Positions 14,301 to 26,284 of a stretch of DNA of 64,000 nucleotides are shown here, piece by piece (position 1 is the stretch's first letter; every line of letters begins with the position of its first letter). The DNA is taken from contig NC_071329.1 in the NCBI RefSeq assembly GCF_010183535.1, forward strand, positions 9,920,001 through 9,984,000, written 5' to 3'. Below the pieces are notes generated by a model that searched no databases, was not told where the DNA came from, and worked only from the letters and a program-made list of their open reading frames with translations. Position numbers and translations under genes: made by a program. The stretch is from Caenorhabditis remanei. Its lineage: Eukaryota > Nematoda > Chromadorea > Rhabditida > Rhabditidae.

Positions 14301-14334
14301 TTTAGTTACAGATGAGCTAAACTTTCAACAAAGC

Positions 14335-17300
14335 ATGCAAGAAAAATGTCGTTTAATTGGATTTTCAATCGGAATCCATCTTCTGATCACACTAATTTTA
14401 TGTTCAGATGCCACTGCAGACGATCGATTTCATATAGGTTTTGAGTGAAAGGTAGATTTAGAACGGAGTCTCAAAATTATGTTCTTGTAGGTACAATTGC
14501 AAATCGAGGATCATTTGCTTACGAACATTTAAGATATGCAATCGATCGATGGAATACAGAGCATGGTGCACATACACAGATCAAATTTTCGATTGTTTCT
14601 CCAATTCGATATGATAACAATTATGAAGAAAGAAGTGAGTTGGTGGCTGCTGAAACTTTGTAACTGTAAAAATGACAATAAAAATTACTTTCAGTGTGTG
14701 AAATCATGCAGCAAGGTATCGTTGCGGTTGTTTTATCAAATGAAGAAAGTGAACAAGACTCTCAACTCATCAAATCTATGTGCCATTATTTCAATGTGAG
14801 TTTTCAGTTACTCGTTTCTTAAAATTTATTGAATTCTTCTCAGATCCCGTGTCTTTCTCTCCAATCAACATCTCTTCGTGATTCCATTTCTGATTTTGTC
14901 ACTCTCCTTGGTCCATCTCGTGGAGCAGGAGCAAGGGCAACCAGTGAATTTCTCGATTCGATGAGATGGACTGGGTTCTTGTTAGCTTATCAGCATGGAT
15001 CAGATCTGGAAGATCTCTCACCTTTGATGCAATACAAACAGATTGCTGATACTGGTGGACGAAGAATTCATATAAAAGTTAGGAGGCTTCCAAACAATAC
15101 AGATGATTATGAACCATTTTTAAAATATGTGAAGACTAGACTGAAACAAACTAATATTGTGAGTTTTTTTATTTTTCAAAGAAGAAGTTGCACAAAACAA
15201 CTTTTCTTTGTTCCAGATAATTCACTCGAATAATATAACAGTCCTATACAATCTCCTTCAACAAGCCCGTGGTCTGAATATGGCAGAACCTCCATTCTCT
15301 TATGTTTTCACTAATACAGTAAGCAACAGAAATACAGGCATATTTTCTAAATTTTCTGAATTTCAGGACTTGTCACTTCTGGAAGACTTTCTGAACAATA
15401 TGTACGGTGCATCGTTTCACTGTAATATAACTGGATTGCAGTTGGTAAAGAATGATCCAATGATGAAAGTGAGTGCTAAAGGAAATTTTAGTTTCAAATA
15501 AAGATCTTTCAGACCCAACTGGCACTGACTTCAGAAGCAGTTTATGTAGTAGGAATGGCAATCTATCGAATGAGAGAAGTATCGGCTTTTTCTCCCTGAA
15601 TTTCTGTAATACCTTTTGAATTTTAGCTTGGCCATGCTCCCCGTCAATCGGCAGTGATGTGTGATTCGCATGACATTTGGTCGGATGGTCGAATAATGAA
15701 TGAGGGAATTCGAAAGGTAATTCTCGAATAATACCACAACAATTTTCTCCTTTTGTGTGTCCTTCAAGTTCTCTTTCAAATCCGCAAACAACTGGGCATA
15801 GAAACCGTCTCTTCTTCTTCTTTTTCATTCCTCTTGATCCTTCAAACTTGTCTTTTCTATTCTTTTCAATTGTAAAAAGAGAAGAGGGATGAAGAATAAA
15901 AAAGAAGGAAGTTCTTTTGAAGACGTACGGATTACTGTATTTGTTGAAACTATTAAAGAATGAGAATACATTCGCTTCGTTTACGGATGTGTGAATGTAG
16001 AAAGTTCGCAAAAGCAATCGAGTGGACATTGCGTGATCTTTCGGAACGGACATGACACATTTTTAATAACTGCTGCAACTAGAGGACATTACTGACTAGG
16101 TTATGGATAATAATGGTTACTTTGAATCATCAAATTATGAATACATAGTACTGGAAACCTGGGATTTCTTTCTGGACACATGCACAGTTATGAAAGCAAA
16201 CGAGATAGTATGTCAGAGTTTCAGAAAAAAATGATACAAAAATCATTAGAAACACTAAAAATCTAATTGAGTGTCCACAGGTCTCATAGAAAATTATTTA
16301 ATTTGTTATTCTTTAGTCCCGTTAAAATCAAAACTTGAATTCTGGTCTCTCTTCAAATTTCCAAGTATCCACAATACGATTTTTGCAATATTGCGATTTC
16401 AGTTGAAACTACGTAACCAATTAACCGGAGACGTGCAATTCAAATCAAATGGAGAACGAGACGACATCATGTACCACGGCGTTGGACGCATCAACTCACA
16501 GTTTGTAAAGGTAAGTTGAGGATCAAGAGGCAGGAAATGAGATCTAATTGATAAAACCGGTTTATGAAGAAGTTTTCAAACCAATTGAAAAGTAAATAGT
16601 CTGGAACACAATCGGGAAACAATTATTTGAGATTTGATAAGAGAAAGAATGGAAGGGTCATCAGAGATATGTTCTATGATCTATTAGTTGAAGAGACCTT
16701 GATCTTCGTTGACGTTTTATCGCACTTTACGTCAAAACGGGAAACGAATTGAGAGAAATACAGTCTCAAGAATTTCAAATGAATTGAAACTGATCAAAGA
16801 AACTTCAAATGGTTTCTGAAGATTTTCTGATGGATCTCATCCTCGAAGATGTCTTTCTTTCTGACTTCACCCACTCAACAACGTTACTAAATTCCACTGT
16901 CCACTTGTTCCAAACCGTTTTTTAAACCTCGAGCACTTTCATTTCGACGCAAAAACTTGTGTACTTATAGACGCAAACAAACAGGTTGTACAAGTTTGTG
17001 TCAACTCTACCGATCATCCATTCATCTATATACACATATTTGTACGAATATTCTAGTTTTTATGTGTTTTGTCGGTGTCACTTTTTAGTTATTGAAAAGG
17101 ATTTCGAGAACATCACGATGTTTTATTATATAATTAGAGCTCCAAAAAAAGAAAAAGGAGGGAATCAATCTAATGAGAACGACGAAGAGAGCGAGTGAGT
17201 TGATGTGGGTATTTACAAAAAGAGAAATGTTTTAAGTTGTTGGCTTATTGTCCTTGGGCCTTCTCGAGCTCAGCCTTGACGTTGGCTGGGAGGGAGTTGA

Positions 17301-20300
17301 GGTAAGCTTGGATCTTTTGTCCCTTGGCTTGAACAGAGAGGGATGAATCGTTGGAGATGGCGGTGAGATCAGTGTCAGCCTGTAATAGATTAGAGGATTA
17401 GGCGGATGTTACTCAATTTGATTCACTTTCACTTTTGGAAACTACACAGCTAACAAAAATCTGACAGGTTTACCTGCTACTAGTTTTTTCACTGAATACC
17501 TACGGTTACATTAATCTTTTGTGAGATCTCTTACCTTCTTGGCGGCTGGAGAGAAGTTGGCAACAGCAGCTTGATGAGCAGCCTCGGCTTGTCCTTGTTG
17601 TCCCTTGATGAACTTTTGGAAGTCAGCCCAATCAGCAGCGACCTTTCCTCCTTGAGTGGTAACCCAGGCGGAGACCTTGGCGTCGAGAGCAGACTCAGTC
17701 AAATGACCGTTAGCTTGGATGAGTTGTTGGAAGCTCTGGAGTTGAGCTGGAGTAGCATTACGGAGGAATGGTGGAACATCTTGTCCGGCTGGTTGTCCGT
17801 AAACGGAGACAGCGGCGACGGCGAGAAGAGCGAAAATGGCAAGACGGCACATTTTAGAAGGAATTAAAATCAGAAGAAGTAGAAGACGACTGATGAGGAT
17901 TCCCCAACAGAAATAGTCGCTTTTATACCGTCAACGCACACTATCTTGTCTCTGTGCCGCCCTTTCGCTCCGCCCACACGTCAGATCATAGATGAGAGAG
18001 TTGAGAGACGCAGTCAGAGACAGAGTGTTCGCTGAAGTTGGCTAGTTTCCTGAGGGAGAAAATCGCTGAATTTGAGACTTTTCAAGAGAATAAAGAGAGG
18101 AAATGAAGTGACGAATTGTTTTGATTTTTCGATTGGAACAGAAGTTATAGACGTCACTAATTTGCGAAACTCTTGAGAAGAGGCAATTCGAAAAAATTTG
18201 GATTACAATTCAGAAATTAGATGGCATGAAATGGGAGTCGTTAAAATGTAGTTTTTAGGAGAATCTTGATAGAAACTTCACCAGAAAATACTGAAACTCA
18301 CTTCGCAGTTGTGTTTCAGACATGAATCACAAGTCACGTCAAAATAAGTGTGAATCTCGTTTCTCTAAATTTATTATTCATTTGCAAACTGTATCAGAGC
18401 AGTTTTTCTGTATCTCCGGAATCTAATCGAAATGAACCTTAAAATTCTGAGTCCTCCTGAAACATCATTCCAATGTTTGAAAATCAATTCTCTGCCCTTG
18501 CATCCCATCATACCAGAACACCTATAAAATTTTACAAAACCGAGATGTACTCTGTAATTTCATATGTTGAATCCTGGTAAAATGCCCTTTTCCCTATTTT
18601 TTTTATCATTACCAGTTTCTTCTCCTTTTTTCCCTTTTAACTTGTCATCAATTTGATACATCTGACCTTTCGAAACACTCATCTTTTCTCTTCTTCGTCT
18701 GACTTTTACACTTCTTCCGATGACATCATCCTTCTTATTTCAAAGCTTATCACGGTCAGAATAGGTGAAAATTGAAACAATAACTGTTGTTTGTACAACC
18801 TTGAACTCATTTTCTTCTTCTCAATTCATTATTCACCCGATCTCGTTGTGATTATTATCATCTTCAGTTTTTCTCAAAACGTAGTCCACTCCTCCATCCG
18901 TTTTCTTTGTCATTTGTGTCTTCAATCCTTCCGATTTTATATCCTTTATTCCCGTCTCTTTATTTCCTGATATGTTGGAGAAAACTGTCGTTTTCTTTCA
19001 ATCGCTATTTAGTTGTAAGGTATATCAGAGGCAGTTTTGAGTATATTCAGAGATGACATCTTCTGATTTGTTCTAATGGTCGGTCAGAACATAAAATGAG
19101 ACAATTCATTGAATCGAGACCTTTCTGATGTGATTTTTGATCTGAAAACTATAGAAACTACATGTGGACTCTTGACCCGCTTGATTGATAGCCTACTCTT
19201 CCATTCCAGAATTTTCCATTCATTAGATTTTATCTTATTACTTATGACGTGACATTTAAGGTAATAAATGTATGTATCTGTCTATCGTATCTTTGTTCAG
19301 ATGACGTGGCAGACAAACACGATAACTCATTGTTTTTATAGACAACATAAATCTTTGCATTGTACACAATTGGAGGAACTGACCCGTATATAACTCAAAC
19401 CAAACTACACAACAAACGATCATAGATCAATGAAACTGTATTTAGCTTTTGGAGAGAAACGAAAGAATGTATCGAGATTGAATGAATGAATGCCGAAAAG
19501 CAGCAAAAAATGGGGGAAAACAAACAAGGTTGATCGTTGAGAAAGAGTTGAAATGCAAATAAACTTACTACTGGAATCAAAACTTTTCGCACATTGGACT
19601 TTCTCACTGAGCACTCAAATGAGAAAGTTGAGTGTTTGTAAAAGGAACTGGAACATTTGTAGTTAATGAGGAAATACAGAAAATCTCTCAAATCTGACTT
19701 TCAGCTCGGTAACTGGTCTGAAAAACGAGGTTGGAATTTCGATAGTCGGTATGCGAATCGTTGGGAATTTGACATTGATCCGGATTCAGAAGACCTGGAA
19801 GGACTTCATCTTCGAGTTGTTGTTTATTTGGAAGAACCATTTGTTATCAAAACAGGAGACAATCAGTATGAAGGATTCTGTATTGATCTTCTGAATGAAA
19901 TGACAAAAGTTTTGAAATTTAATTACACGATTATTGAAGTGCAAGACGGAACTTATGGTATTGAGGTTGGTTGCAGAGGAATTGTGATGAAAGGCTGTGA
20001 GATTTTATTTATAGGATGAATCTGGAAGATGGAATGGAATTATCGGGGCTCTACAGAGGCATGAAGCTGATTTATCACTTTCTGCTGTTACTATCACTTA
20101 TAGTAGAGCAGAAGTTGTTGGTAGGATTTTCCTTGAATTCCCCATTAAAAATACATATGTTCCTATTTTCAGACTTTACTCTCCCATTCATGCACCTAGG
20201 AATCTCAATTCTATTAGCAAGAACTTCAGAAGAAACAGATAAAGGATCACTCTGGACTTTCCTTGAACCACTTTCATTGACAGTTTGGATCAGTCTTTTG

Positions 20301-22560
20301 ATCAGTTATTGTATTGTTTCATACTCAATGCATATTCTTGCGAAATTCTCTCCTTACGAATGGTAACTCAATCAATTTGGGGATTAAGTGAAATCATATC
20401 TATTTTCTAGGTACAACTTAGAAAGGATTGATGAACGAGATTTTGAGAACATAAAAAATCAGAAGAATCAGTTCACAGTGTTGAATTCATTCTGGTTCAC
20501 AATGGGATCACTTATGCAACAAGGATCAGATGTCATCCCGAGAGCAGCTGCAACTCGTTTGATTGCAGTTGTTTGGTGGATGTTCACTCAAATTATTATC
20601 TCTTCGTATACTGCTCAACTAGCTGCTTTCTTGACGGTGGAGAGAATGTCCACACCTATTGGTTTGTGAATTTAGAGAGAAATATGAAATTGACTTTCTT
20701 TTTTCAGAAAGTACACAAGACTTGGCTAATCAGCAGAAAATTAGATACGGTGTTCTAAAAAGTGGGTCAACAATGGACTTTTTCCGTGAAAGTAAAATAC
20801 CGATGTATGAACGGATGTGAGTTTCAACTTCATTCTTTTAGAAAGCATCACTGAGTTCATTTTCAGGTGGTCTGTAATGGAATCATCCTCTCCCGGAGTG
20901 TTTGTGAACAGCTCAAGGGAAGGAATCGCACGGGTTAAATCGGGTGGATACGCGTATATGATGGAGAGTTCAATGTTGGAATATTATTTGGAACGAGATT
21001 GTGATTTACAAAGTATTGGAGGTCTTTTGGATTCAAAGGTATATTAAACTTTTTGGAAAATTCAACTCATTGTAAAATGAGTTTTCAGGGTTATGGAATT
21101 GCTCTACCTAAAGGTTCACCGCTACGAGATATTCTATCAAGAACAGTATTACAATTACAAGAAAGAACCATATTAGAAGCATTGAAAAATAAATGGTGGA
21201 GGGATCGAAGAGGTTTGTTGATGTAAAAAACTGATTGACTGACACTTCACGTTTTCAGAAGGTCCTTCTTGTGGTCCTCCGCCTGCTGAAAAAGCGATGA
21301 ACTCAAAACCACAGAACATATTTGGTATGAATCTGATGCGGTTTTAGACTAATTTTTGTTCTTTTTTAGGTATATTTTATGTTCTGTTGACTGGTTTGAT
21401 CGTCGCATTTCTACTGGCTTGTGGAGAATACTGTATCGAATCTCGACATGAAGCGTTCCGACTGAAACTAACAATTGTTGGAAAAGTGAGTTTTATTTCA
21501 AAGATCTGAAAACCTTTGTATTTTTCCAGTTCATTGACTGGTATCGTGGCAATTCAAATGATACGAAAACAAGAAACAAAATGAGAAATATGCAATTGGA
21601 TACGGCTGGGCAAGAGATCTCAATGTGAGTTATTCATGGGCTTCTTGCTTCAAATTTTCAGAAATTCTTAATTTTTTATTTGAAAAGCAAATTTCCAAAG
21701 TTTCTCGCTTCTCCCGTACCATCATACTCGGTTAGATTTCCGGCCAGAAATCCTGATTTTGCATGAAAATTCGGCAGAATTTTCGCAACTTTTATTTTCA
21801 GTTTCAATAATAAAATAGAATAATGAGAGCACCGAATGGCAGCAGGAAGGTAGGTCAAATCAAAAGTGCATGGTCTCGAAATGCTTCATTCTTTGAATTG
21901 TTTGGTTACTCTTTTTTTTTATTCACTGCTACTATACGCTTCAGTTCTTCTTTGGTTTTGTTGGCTGAAATTCTCGCAATATCAGTTATGCTTCCTTCTC
22001 TTTCTTTTATTTTCGCCCTCATTTTGATATGGCATTGCAATATTAATCTGAAAATTTTGTGGTAAATCAACTAATTACTAACCCTACTTATTAAAAAAAG
22101 CAGAATTGAGTCCAAAAACTAGAGTGTATCAAGGAGATTTTCGATAATTTTCAGTTTGATTTGTGGAATGAAAGTCCAATGAAAAATATCTTCTTTTTCC
22201 GTTTTCACAATGTCTTCTTTTTCACGAAATGTCAACTTTCCCAAGATCACAAAACTAATCTAACGCACAATTGATTTCGAACTAACTGGAATTTCTTTCA
22301 TCCTCTAAATTCTGAATTTCAGATCTACTCGTCCTTGCGAACCTCCACCAATCCCTTCAAATTCTAGACCCGATCCAACACGTCTCTCAATTTCATCTCC
22401 AGCTCCAACAATTTGTGTTGTTTCCTGTGATGATGGAACACCAATAAGTCGAGATAGACCTCCTTCAATCAGTAGAGCAGGACTTCGAAGATTGAGTCGA
22501 ATGCTTCCGGCGACAACACATGAACAGTTATCCAGATTTCGACAGGGATCTATGTCTTGA
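14335..22560 (+). CDS. glr-4: Ionotropic glutamate receptor subunit, GLR-4-like (non-NMDA type)
   Basis: Exons: 14335-14437, 14491-14634, 14695-14795, 14844-15158, 15217-15318, 15367-15468, 15513-15578, 15627-15716, 16403-16510, 19705-19975, 20015-20120, 20173-20362, 20411-20660, 20708-20816, 20867-21038, 21089-21212, 21259-21324, 21370-21485, 21530-21624, 22323-22560. All junctions keep phase, giving about 955 residues. Order: signal peptide, amino-terminal domain starting HIGTIANRG, ligand-binding S1 (from about residue 411), M1 (about 536-560), pore loop [13 protein letters not shown] (about 592-605), M3 (about 618-645), S2, M4 (from about 807), and a Ser/Pro-rich cytoplasmic tail. Glutamate contacts look intact: T and R in VTITYSR, GST in [10 protein letters not shown], and E in [10 protein letters not shown]. 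The Q/R site is genomically Q. The gate motif reads [13 protein letters not shown], with Q where the usual motif has N. Glutamate-gated cation channel of the neuronal plasma membrane. The symbol rests on gene order recalled from C. elegans chromosome II. Confidence 0.9.
15717..16402 (+). other. Glutamate receptor intron (686 bp), no feature seen
   Basis: AT-rich intron between the exons ending NEGIRK and starting LKLRNQL. The long open frame on the opposite strand (15373-16053) crosses receptor exons and has no recognisable protein content. Confidence 0.7.
17245..17852 (-). CDS. Secreted SXP/RAL-2 family protein (DUF148-type), nested in the receptor intron
   Basis: Two exons on the minus strand: 17535-17852 (106 codons) and 17245-17379, joined in phase through a GTAAGA donor and a TTACAG acceptor, giving 150 residues. 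A clear signal peptide ([20 protein letters not shown]) precedes [15 protein letters not shown] and an Ala/Gln/Lys-rich helical domain. This matches the nematode SXP/RAL-2 family: small, secreted, abundant, helical proteins, some described as Ca/Mg or lipid binders; the biochemical role is unclear. Codon choice is strongly biased (CTC, GCC, AAG, CAA, ATC), unlike the receptor exons around it, which suggests high expression. A TATAAAA box lies about 70 bp upstream of the ATG (17921-17927 on the plus strand). The gene lies wholly inside the 3.2 kb receptor intron 16511-19704, in antisense orientation. Confidence 0.88.
17921..17927 (-). promoter_or_regulatory. TATA box of the nested SXP/RAL-2 gene
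   Basis: TATAAAA on the minus strand, 69-75 bp upstream of the ATG at 17852. No strong trans-splice acceptor is seen between it and the ATG, so transcription probably starts in this short gap. Confidence 0.55.
17928..19704. other. Remainder of the large receptor intron
   Basis: This holds the presumed upstream region of the antisense SXP/RAL-2 gene, then about 1.7 kb of AT-rich and pyrimidine-rich sequence with no supported gene. Open frames at 19395-19691 on the minus strand are compositionally biased and lack splice partners. Confidence 0.5.
21625..22322 (+). other. Last receptor intron (698 bp), no feature seen
   Basis: Intron between the exon ending QEIS and the tail exon starting RPCEPPPIP. 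The 80-codon frame at 21823 is hydrophobic but has no partner exons. Confidence 0.6.
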
Positions 22561-23355
22561 TTCTAGAATAAACCGTCTCGAATCTATTGACTTTTTTGTA
22601 AATCTTGTAATTATTATTTTCAATTTCTAACCGTTATTCATTTATCATGAAAAACCAAACTCTTCCTTTTGAACTGGTCACTAAATGTCTAATTAGTTTT
22701 TATCATTGAAATAAACGGAATTTTTAATTACTATCTATCTTCAATTTACTCAAACCTAGGTCAGAACAACATTCGCTTTGGAAGAAAGTGAACCTGTTCT
22801 TGTTAGTTGAAATAAATAATAAATATGCCATGGTGTTTACATATTTTAGAGGAGTAATATACAAACAGTTATGTAAGCGAATCAACAATTTCACCCTATC
22901 ACTCAACAAAATTATGCATACTTTCATATGACCTAGATAATTAGCAACTACGATCCACCGGCCTCTTTTTTTCTGCCTTTCGCAAGTTGTGATTCAGCTA
23001 CCCTCTTATTCAGTCACTTTACCTGTCCTCCACCACTGATTTCTTATTCCGATAGGACGGGTCAATCACTTTTTGTAAGATCTCAGAAGAAACATCCAAC
23101 ATTTGTTTCGAAAAAATGTATTTAAATCCATCTTCTTGAAGATTACTGTAGAACCGTAACCCGGGAATGGTTTTCACGAAAGTGTTGAATCAGGAGAATC
23201 AAAAGGACTGATTACGATAATTTCTGTTAACTTTAAAATATTTCTTTTATTTAGATTACCTTCCTCTCCAAGAAACAGCTTTTGTGCAATACTCTTGATT
23301 CTTTCTCTAAAATATATCATAAAATTTAATTTTCAGATCTGCAATCTCAACAAAA
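22561..23355. other. Intergenic: receptor 3' end and skr promoter
   Basis: An AATAAA at about 22567 follows the receptor stop closely. The remainder is AT-rich. An AATTTTCAG acceptor 20 bp upstream of the next ATG (23356) is probably a trans-splice site. Confidence 0.5.
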
Positions 23356-23976
23356 ATGACCTCTTCTGCATCTTCGAGCGAGGTGAAGTATCTGATCGAA
23401 TCATCTGAAGGAAATACTTTTGATGTCAGTGGAGCTGCTCTTCGCCAATCGAATACTTTTAATGCGATGTTCTTGAATATTGGGGCAGATGGACCGATAC
23501 CATTCACCGACTACAATGAAGCGACTTTGAAAAAAGTCTTCGAATTCTGTGAGCATTATAAGAACGAGGAAAATTACGCGGGACCAAAACATCAAGATGA
23601 TCTGTCCAAATGGGATCTGAGTTTCTTCAATGAAATGGACCAGAAAATGTTCATCGATGTTATAAATGCATCCAATTTTCTGGATATCGAGCGACTTACG
23701 AGTTATTGTTGTGAACGAATTGCTCGGATGTTGAGAGGAAAAAACACACAGGAAATGATAAAAGTGATCACTTTGCCAACAGCTGAAGAACTAGAAGCTA
23801 AACAAAAAGTCGAAGAGAAGAAAGCTGCTGCAGCCAGGAAAGTTGCCGAAAAAGCAGCTGAAACTGCTGAAACTGCTGAAAAGACTGAAACGCTGGAAGA
23901 GCTGCCCGTGCAGCAGCTCGTGCAAACAACAAGAAATAAACTGACACGAAAATATGTATCTTTTAGCAATGAATAA
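23356..23976 (+). CDS. SKP1-related protein with a charged Ala/Glu/Lys C-terminal extension
   Basis: Single exon, 206 residues. Residues about 9-75 form a POZ-like SKP1 N-terminus (VKYLIESSEGNTFDVSGAAL, then PIPFTDYNEATLKKVFEFCEHY). Residues about 95-140 match the SKP1 dimerisation region (MFIDVINASNFLDIERLTSYCCERIARMLRGK). SKP1 proteins link CUL1 to F-box proteins in SCF ubiquitin ligases; Caenorhabditis has a large expanded skr set. The usual C-terminal stretch (I-x-NDFTPEEE...W) is absent. Instead there is a repetitive AEKAAETAETAEKTETLEE-like tail. Loss of the conserved tail may change F-box contacts. Start chosen at the ATG just downstream of an AATTTTCAG acceptor. In C. elegans a skr gene lies in the matching interval (skr-17 as I recall), but which of the three copies here is its ortholog cannot be told by eye. 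Confidence 0.85.
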   Translation: MTSSASSSEVKYLIESSEGNTFDVSGAALRQSNTFNAMFLNIGADGPIPFTDYNEATLKKVFEFCEHYKNEENYAGPKHQDDLSKWDLSFFNEMDQKMFIDVINASNFLDIERLTSYCCERIARMLRGKNTQEMIKVITLPTAEELEAKQKVEEKKAAAARKVAEKAAETAETAEKTETLEELPVQQLVQTTRNKLTRKYVSFSNE

Positions 23977-24684
23977 ATTGGTTTATTATTACTTTTGAAT
24001 AAAGACCACTCAATTCAAACACCACGCTCTTGATAATTGATAGATTCCAGTCACACAGTGATGAGATTTTCAACAAGATGAGACATCTTGAATATCGTGA
24101 TTTTGACATTTGGAATCACAGTTTCGAACTAAAGTTTGACACAACAGGAGACCTGTAAACCATAACTTAAGCTAATCTATATGATTTGGAGTTTTCAATG
24201 TGTGTGAAAGCAATTACTTTTTGTAAAGAAGCCCAGTCAATTATTTTTTCTCATATAAACAAGTATTTCTTACTGAAAACTAGTTTCATGGATCTGCCCG
24301 TATTTGAATTAAAGATCACCAATTAAGGATGCATATTACTGAAACGAATAGCACCGTCTTCATTCTGATGTTGTTCCTAAAAACCGAAGAATAATTTTCC
24401 TTTTAAATATTTTATCAGCCCACATTAGAGAGAAAAACAGAAAAACAATCAGCCACATTCTACTCGAATACACCTTCAATGCCCTGAAAACAAAGCTTTT
24501 TCTTTTTAGTACCGAAGTACTGTAGCTTCAAATTCTTCCTAGAACAAGAATTATTTGGCGTGATCCTCGAGAAATAAAACAGTTTCTTACCGATGACGTG
24601 GCCATGCATGCTACCGAAAAATGCAAAAGTAATTATATTTTTAACACTGTATTAAAGTTGAAGTCGTGAGCATTTGTGAGATTG
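23977..24684. other. Intergenic between skr and kinase, no feature seen
   Basis: AT-rich, 708 bp. A possible polyadenylation signal (GAATAAAG) follows the skr stop near 23998. Nothing else was recognised. Confidence 0.5.
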
Positions 24685-26051
24685 ATGGATCCAAAACAAG
24701 AAACCGTCAAAACAGACGTAAGGAGTGAAAAGGCTAGACAAATATAATGGAAATGTTTACAGATGTCTGGAAAATCCTCAAAGTCGGTTTTAGCCACGGA
24801 AAAATCAGAAAAAGGTACGAAAGATGATTCCAAAAGAGGTTCATCCCATTCTAAGAAGACAATTACCGATTCGAAGCCGCAGTCCGCTGAGCCAAACGAA
24901 AAGAATCTTAATTCACCAACAAAACGGATTGGTGTAATGCCAAGATTGAAAAGACCAGAACCTGATTCTGTCCCCCTGTTACCAATTGATGAGAAGTTTA
25001 AAACGAGGTGGCATATCGAAGGAATTATTGGGAAGGGAGGTTATGGTGAAATTTATTTGGCTATTGATATGAAACTGGCTGAAGAAGTTGCAATAAAGGC
25101 TGAACCGATAGTTCGAAAAGGACAAGTTGCTAGACGGATGATTCTAGAACAAGAGGTTTTACTCAAATTACAAGGAAAACCACACGTTCCTTTGATTTTT
25201 GGTTCAGGGCACACCGATAAGTTCAATTATATAGGTGAGACAAGAAATCTAAAATCTAAAAATCTTTATTTTTGACGTTTACAGTGCTCCAATTGTTGAG
25301 CATTAATTTGGGGGATATTCGAAGAATCAGCCCAACTAGGAAATTGAGCAAATCCACTGTAGGCCGAATCACTGTTCAAGCAATTGCTGCTATTCGTGAT
25401 TTACACGAGATAGGATACTTACATAGAGACATCAAGCCAGCCAATATGTGCTTCGGAATCACACCCAGGGTCAGTGAAACTTGTTTTGTTAGCTGTTGGT
25501 ATCTTTCAATTCAGACTCGTCATGTGCTGATGCTTCTCGATTACGGTCTTGTCAGAAGATATAAAGATTCAGATGGAGAATGGCGCCCACAACGAGCAAA
25601 GGCTGGTTTTCGTGGAACACAGAGATATGTTTCCACTCGAGTTCATCGTCGGCTGGAGCAGACACCAGCAGATGATATGGTTTCACTCATGTACACTGCA
25701 TTCGAGCTATTGGCAGGAGAGTTGCCCTGGAGAAACCTTGAACAAAGTGATGATATTTGGAAAATCAAAGAAGCTGTTGTAAGTTACTTGTAAGGAAGGC
25801 TTCCGATGATATTTATCATGCAGCATTTTGGTCACATCGAATATTTTAACGGAATGGCACGCGAACTTTTCGATTTTTCGAAGCTTGTCTCCGGCCTTGA
25901 TCCGATGGTTGATCCTCCATATGCCACTCTTCAAACATGTGTCAAGAAATTGTATTCTCCGAAGAGACTCTCCGATCCATACGATTGGGAAGAAAATTTT
26001 AAAGAAGCAATTTTAGAGAAAACTCTATCGACCGATGATAGTACAAAATAA
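24685..26051 (+). CDS. TTBK/CK1-like protein kinase
   Basis: Exons 24685-24717, 24763-25234, 25285-25469, 25515-25778, 25824-26051, phase-consistent, about 393 residues. If the TTTACAG at 24757-24762 is instead a trans-splice acceptor, the protein starts at 24763 (MSGKSSK). A Ser/Lys-rich N-terminus of about 90 residues precedes the kinase domain: glycine loop GKGGYGEIYLA, lysine in EVAIKAE, LLSINLGDIRR hinge, catalytic HRDIKPANM, metal-binding LDYGLVRRY (DYG instead of DFG), and GTQRYVSTRVHRR in place of APE, which is typical of the CK1/TTBK branch. The key catalytic residues are present, so activity is likely. Caenorhabditis has many such kinases, several reported as sperm- or germline-enriched. 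That expression pattern is a family tendency, not seen here. Confidence 0.88.
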
Positions 26052-26284
26052 CGAGTTTACTTGTTTTTTTAAATGATTATTCACCCATTTTTGGATAAAC
26101 AGCAATTTTATTGAAGTTGGAAAAATGTAGACAATAGTCACATAACACTAAACAGTCTATTTAAATGAAATAACAGTTGCAATCGAACACTAATTCTTAC
26201 TCAAAAGCTTGCTTCTGGAGTACCGGTGTGGGCGAAGTTGAAATGGTAAAGATCGATAATAATAACTAAACAGTGTAGAGCAAA

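Larger units (their letters stand above)
158..14334. other. 14.2 kb intergenic region without a convincing gene
   Basis: Between the divergent starts of cki-1 (minus) and the glutamate receptor (plus) I found no chain of exons with conserved protein content. The open frames here are short, rich in S/F/L/K from pyrimidine- or purine-rich DNA, overlap each other, and lack spliced continuations. Visible items are the E2F-like site cluster (4442-5276), a GGCGCCAAAA at 13211-13220, a 22 bp palindrome at 8286-8307, an inverted repeat with TACTGTAGAT arms at about 3265-3342, and a TCATCATCATC run near 13345-13366. Small RNAs such as 21U-RNAs or microRNAs could be present but cannot be recognised by eye. 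Confidence 0.6.

Noticed and set aside
15373..16053. 226-codon minus-strand frame opposite glutamate receptor exons
   Set aside because: The plus strand gives conserved receptor exons with clean splicing; the antisense peptide is Lys/Phe/Ser-rich and has no family match.
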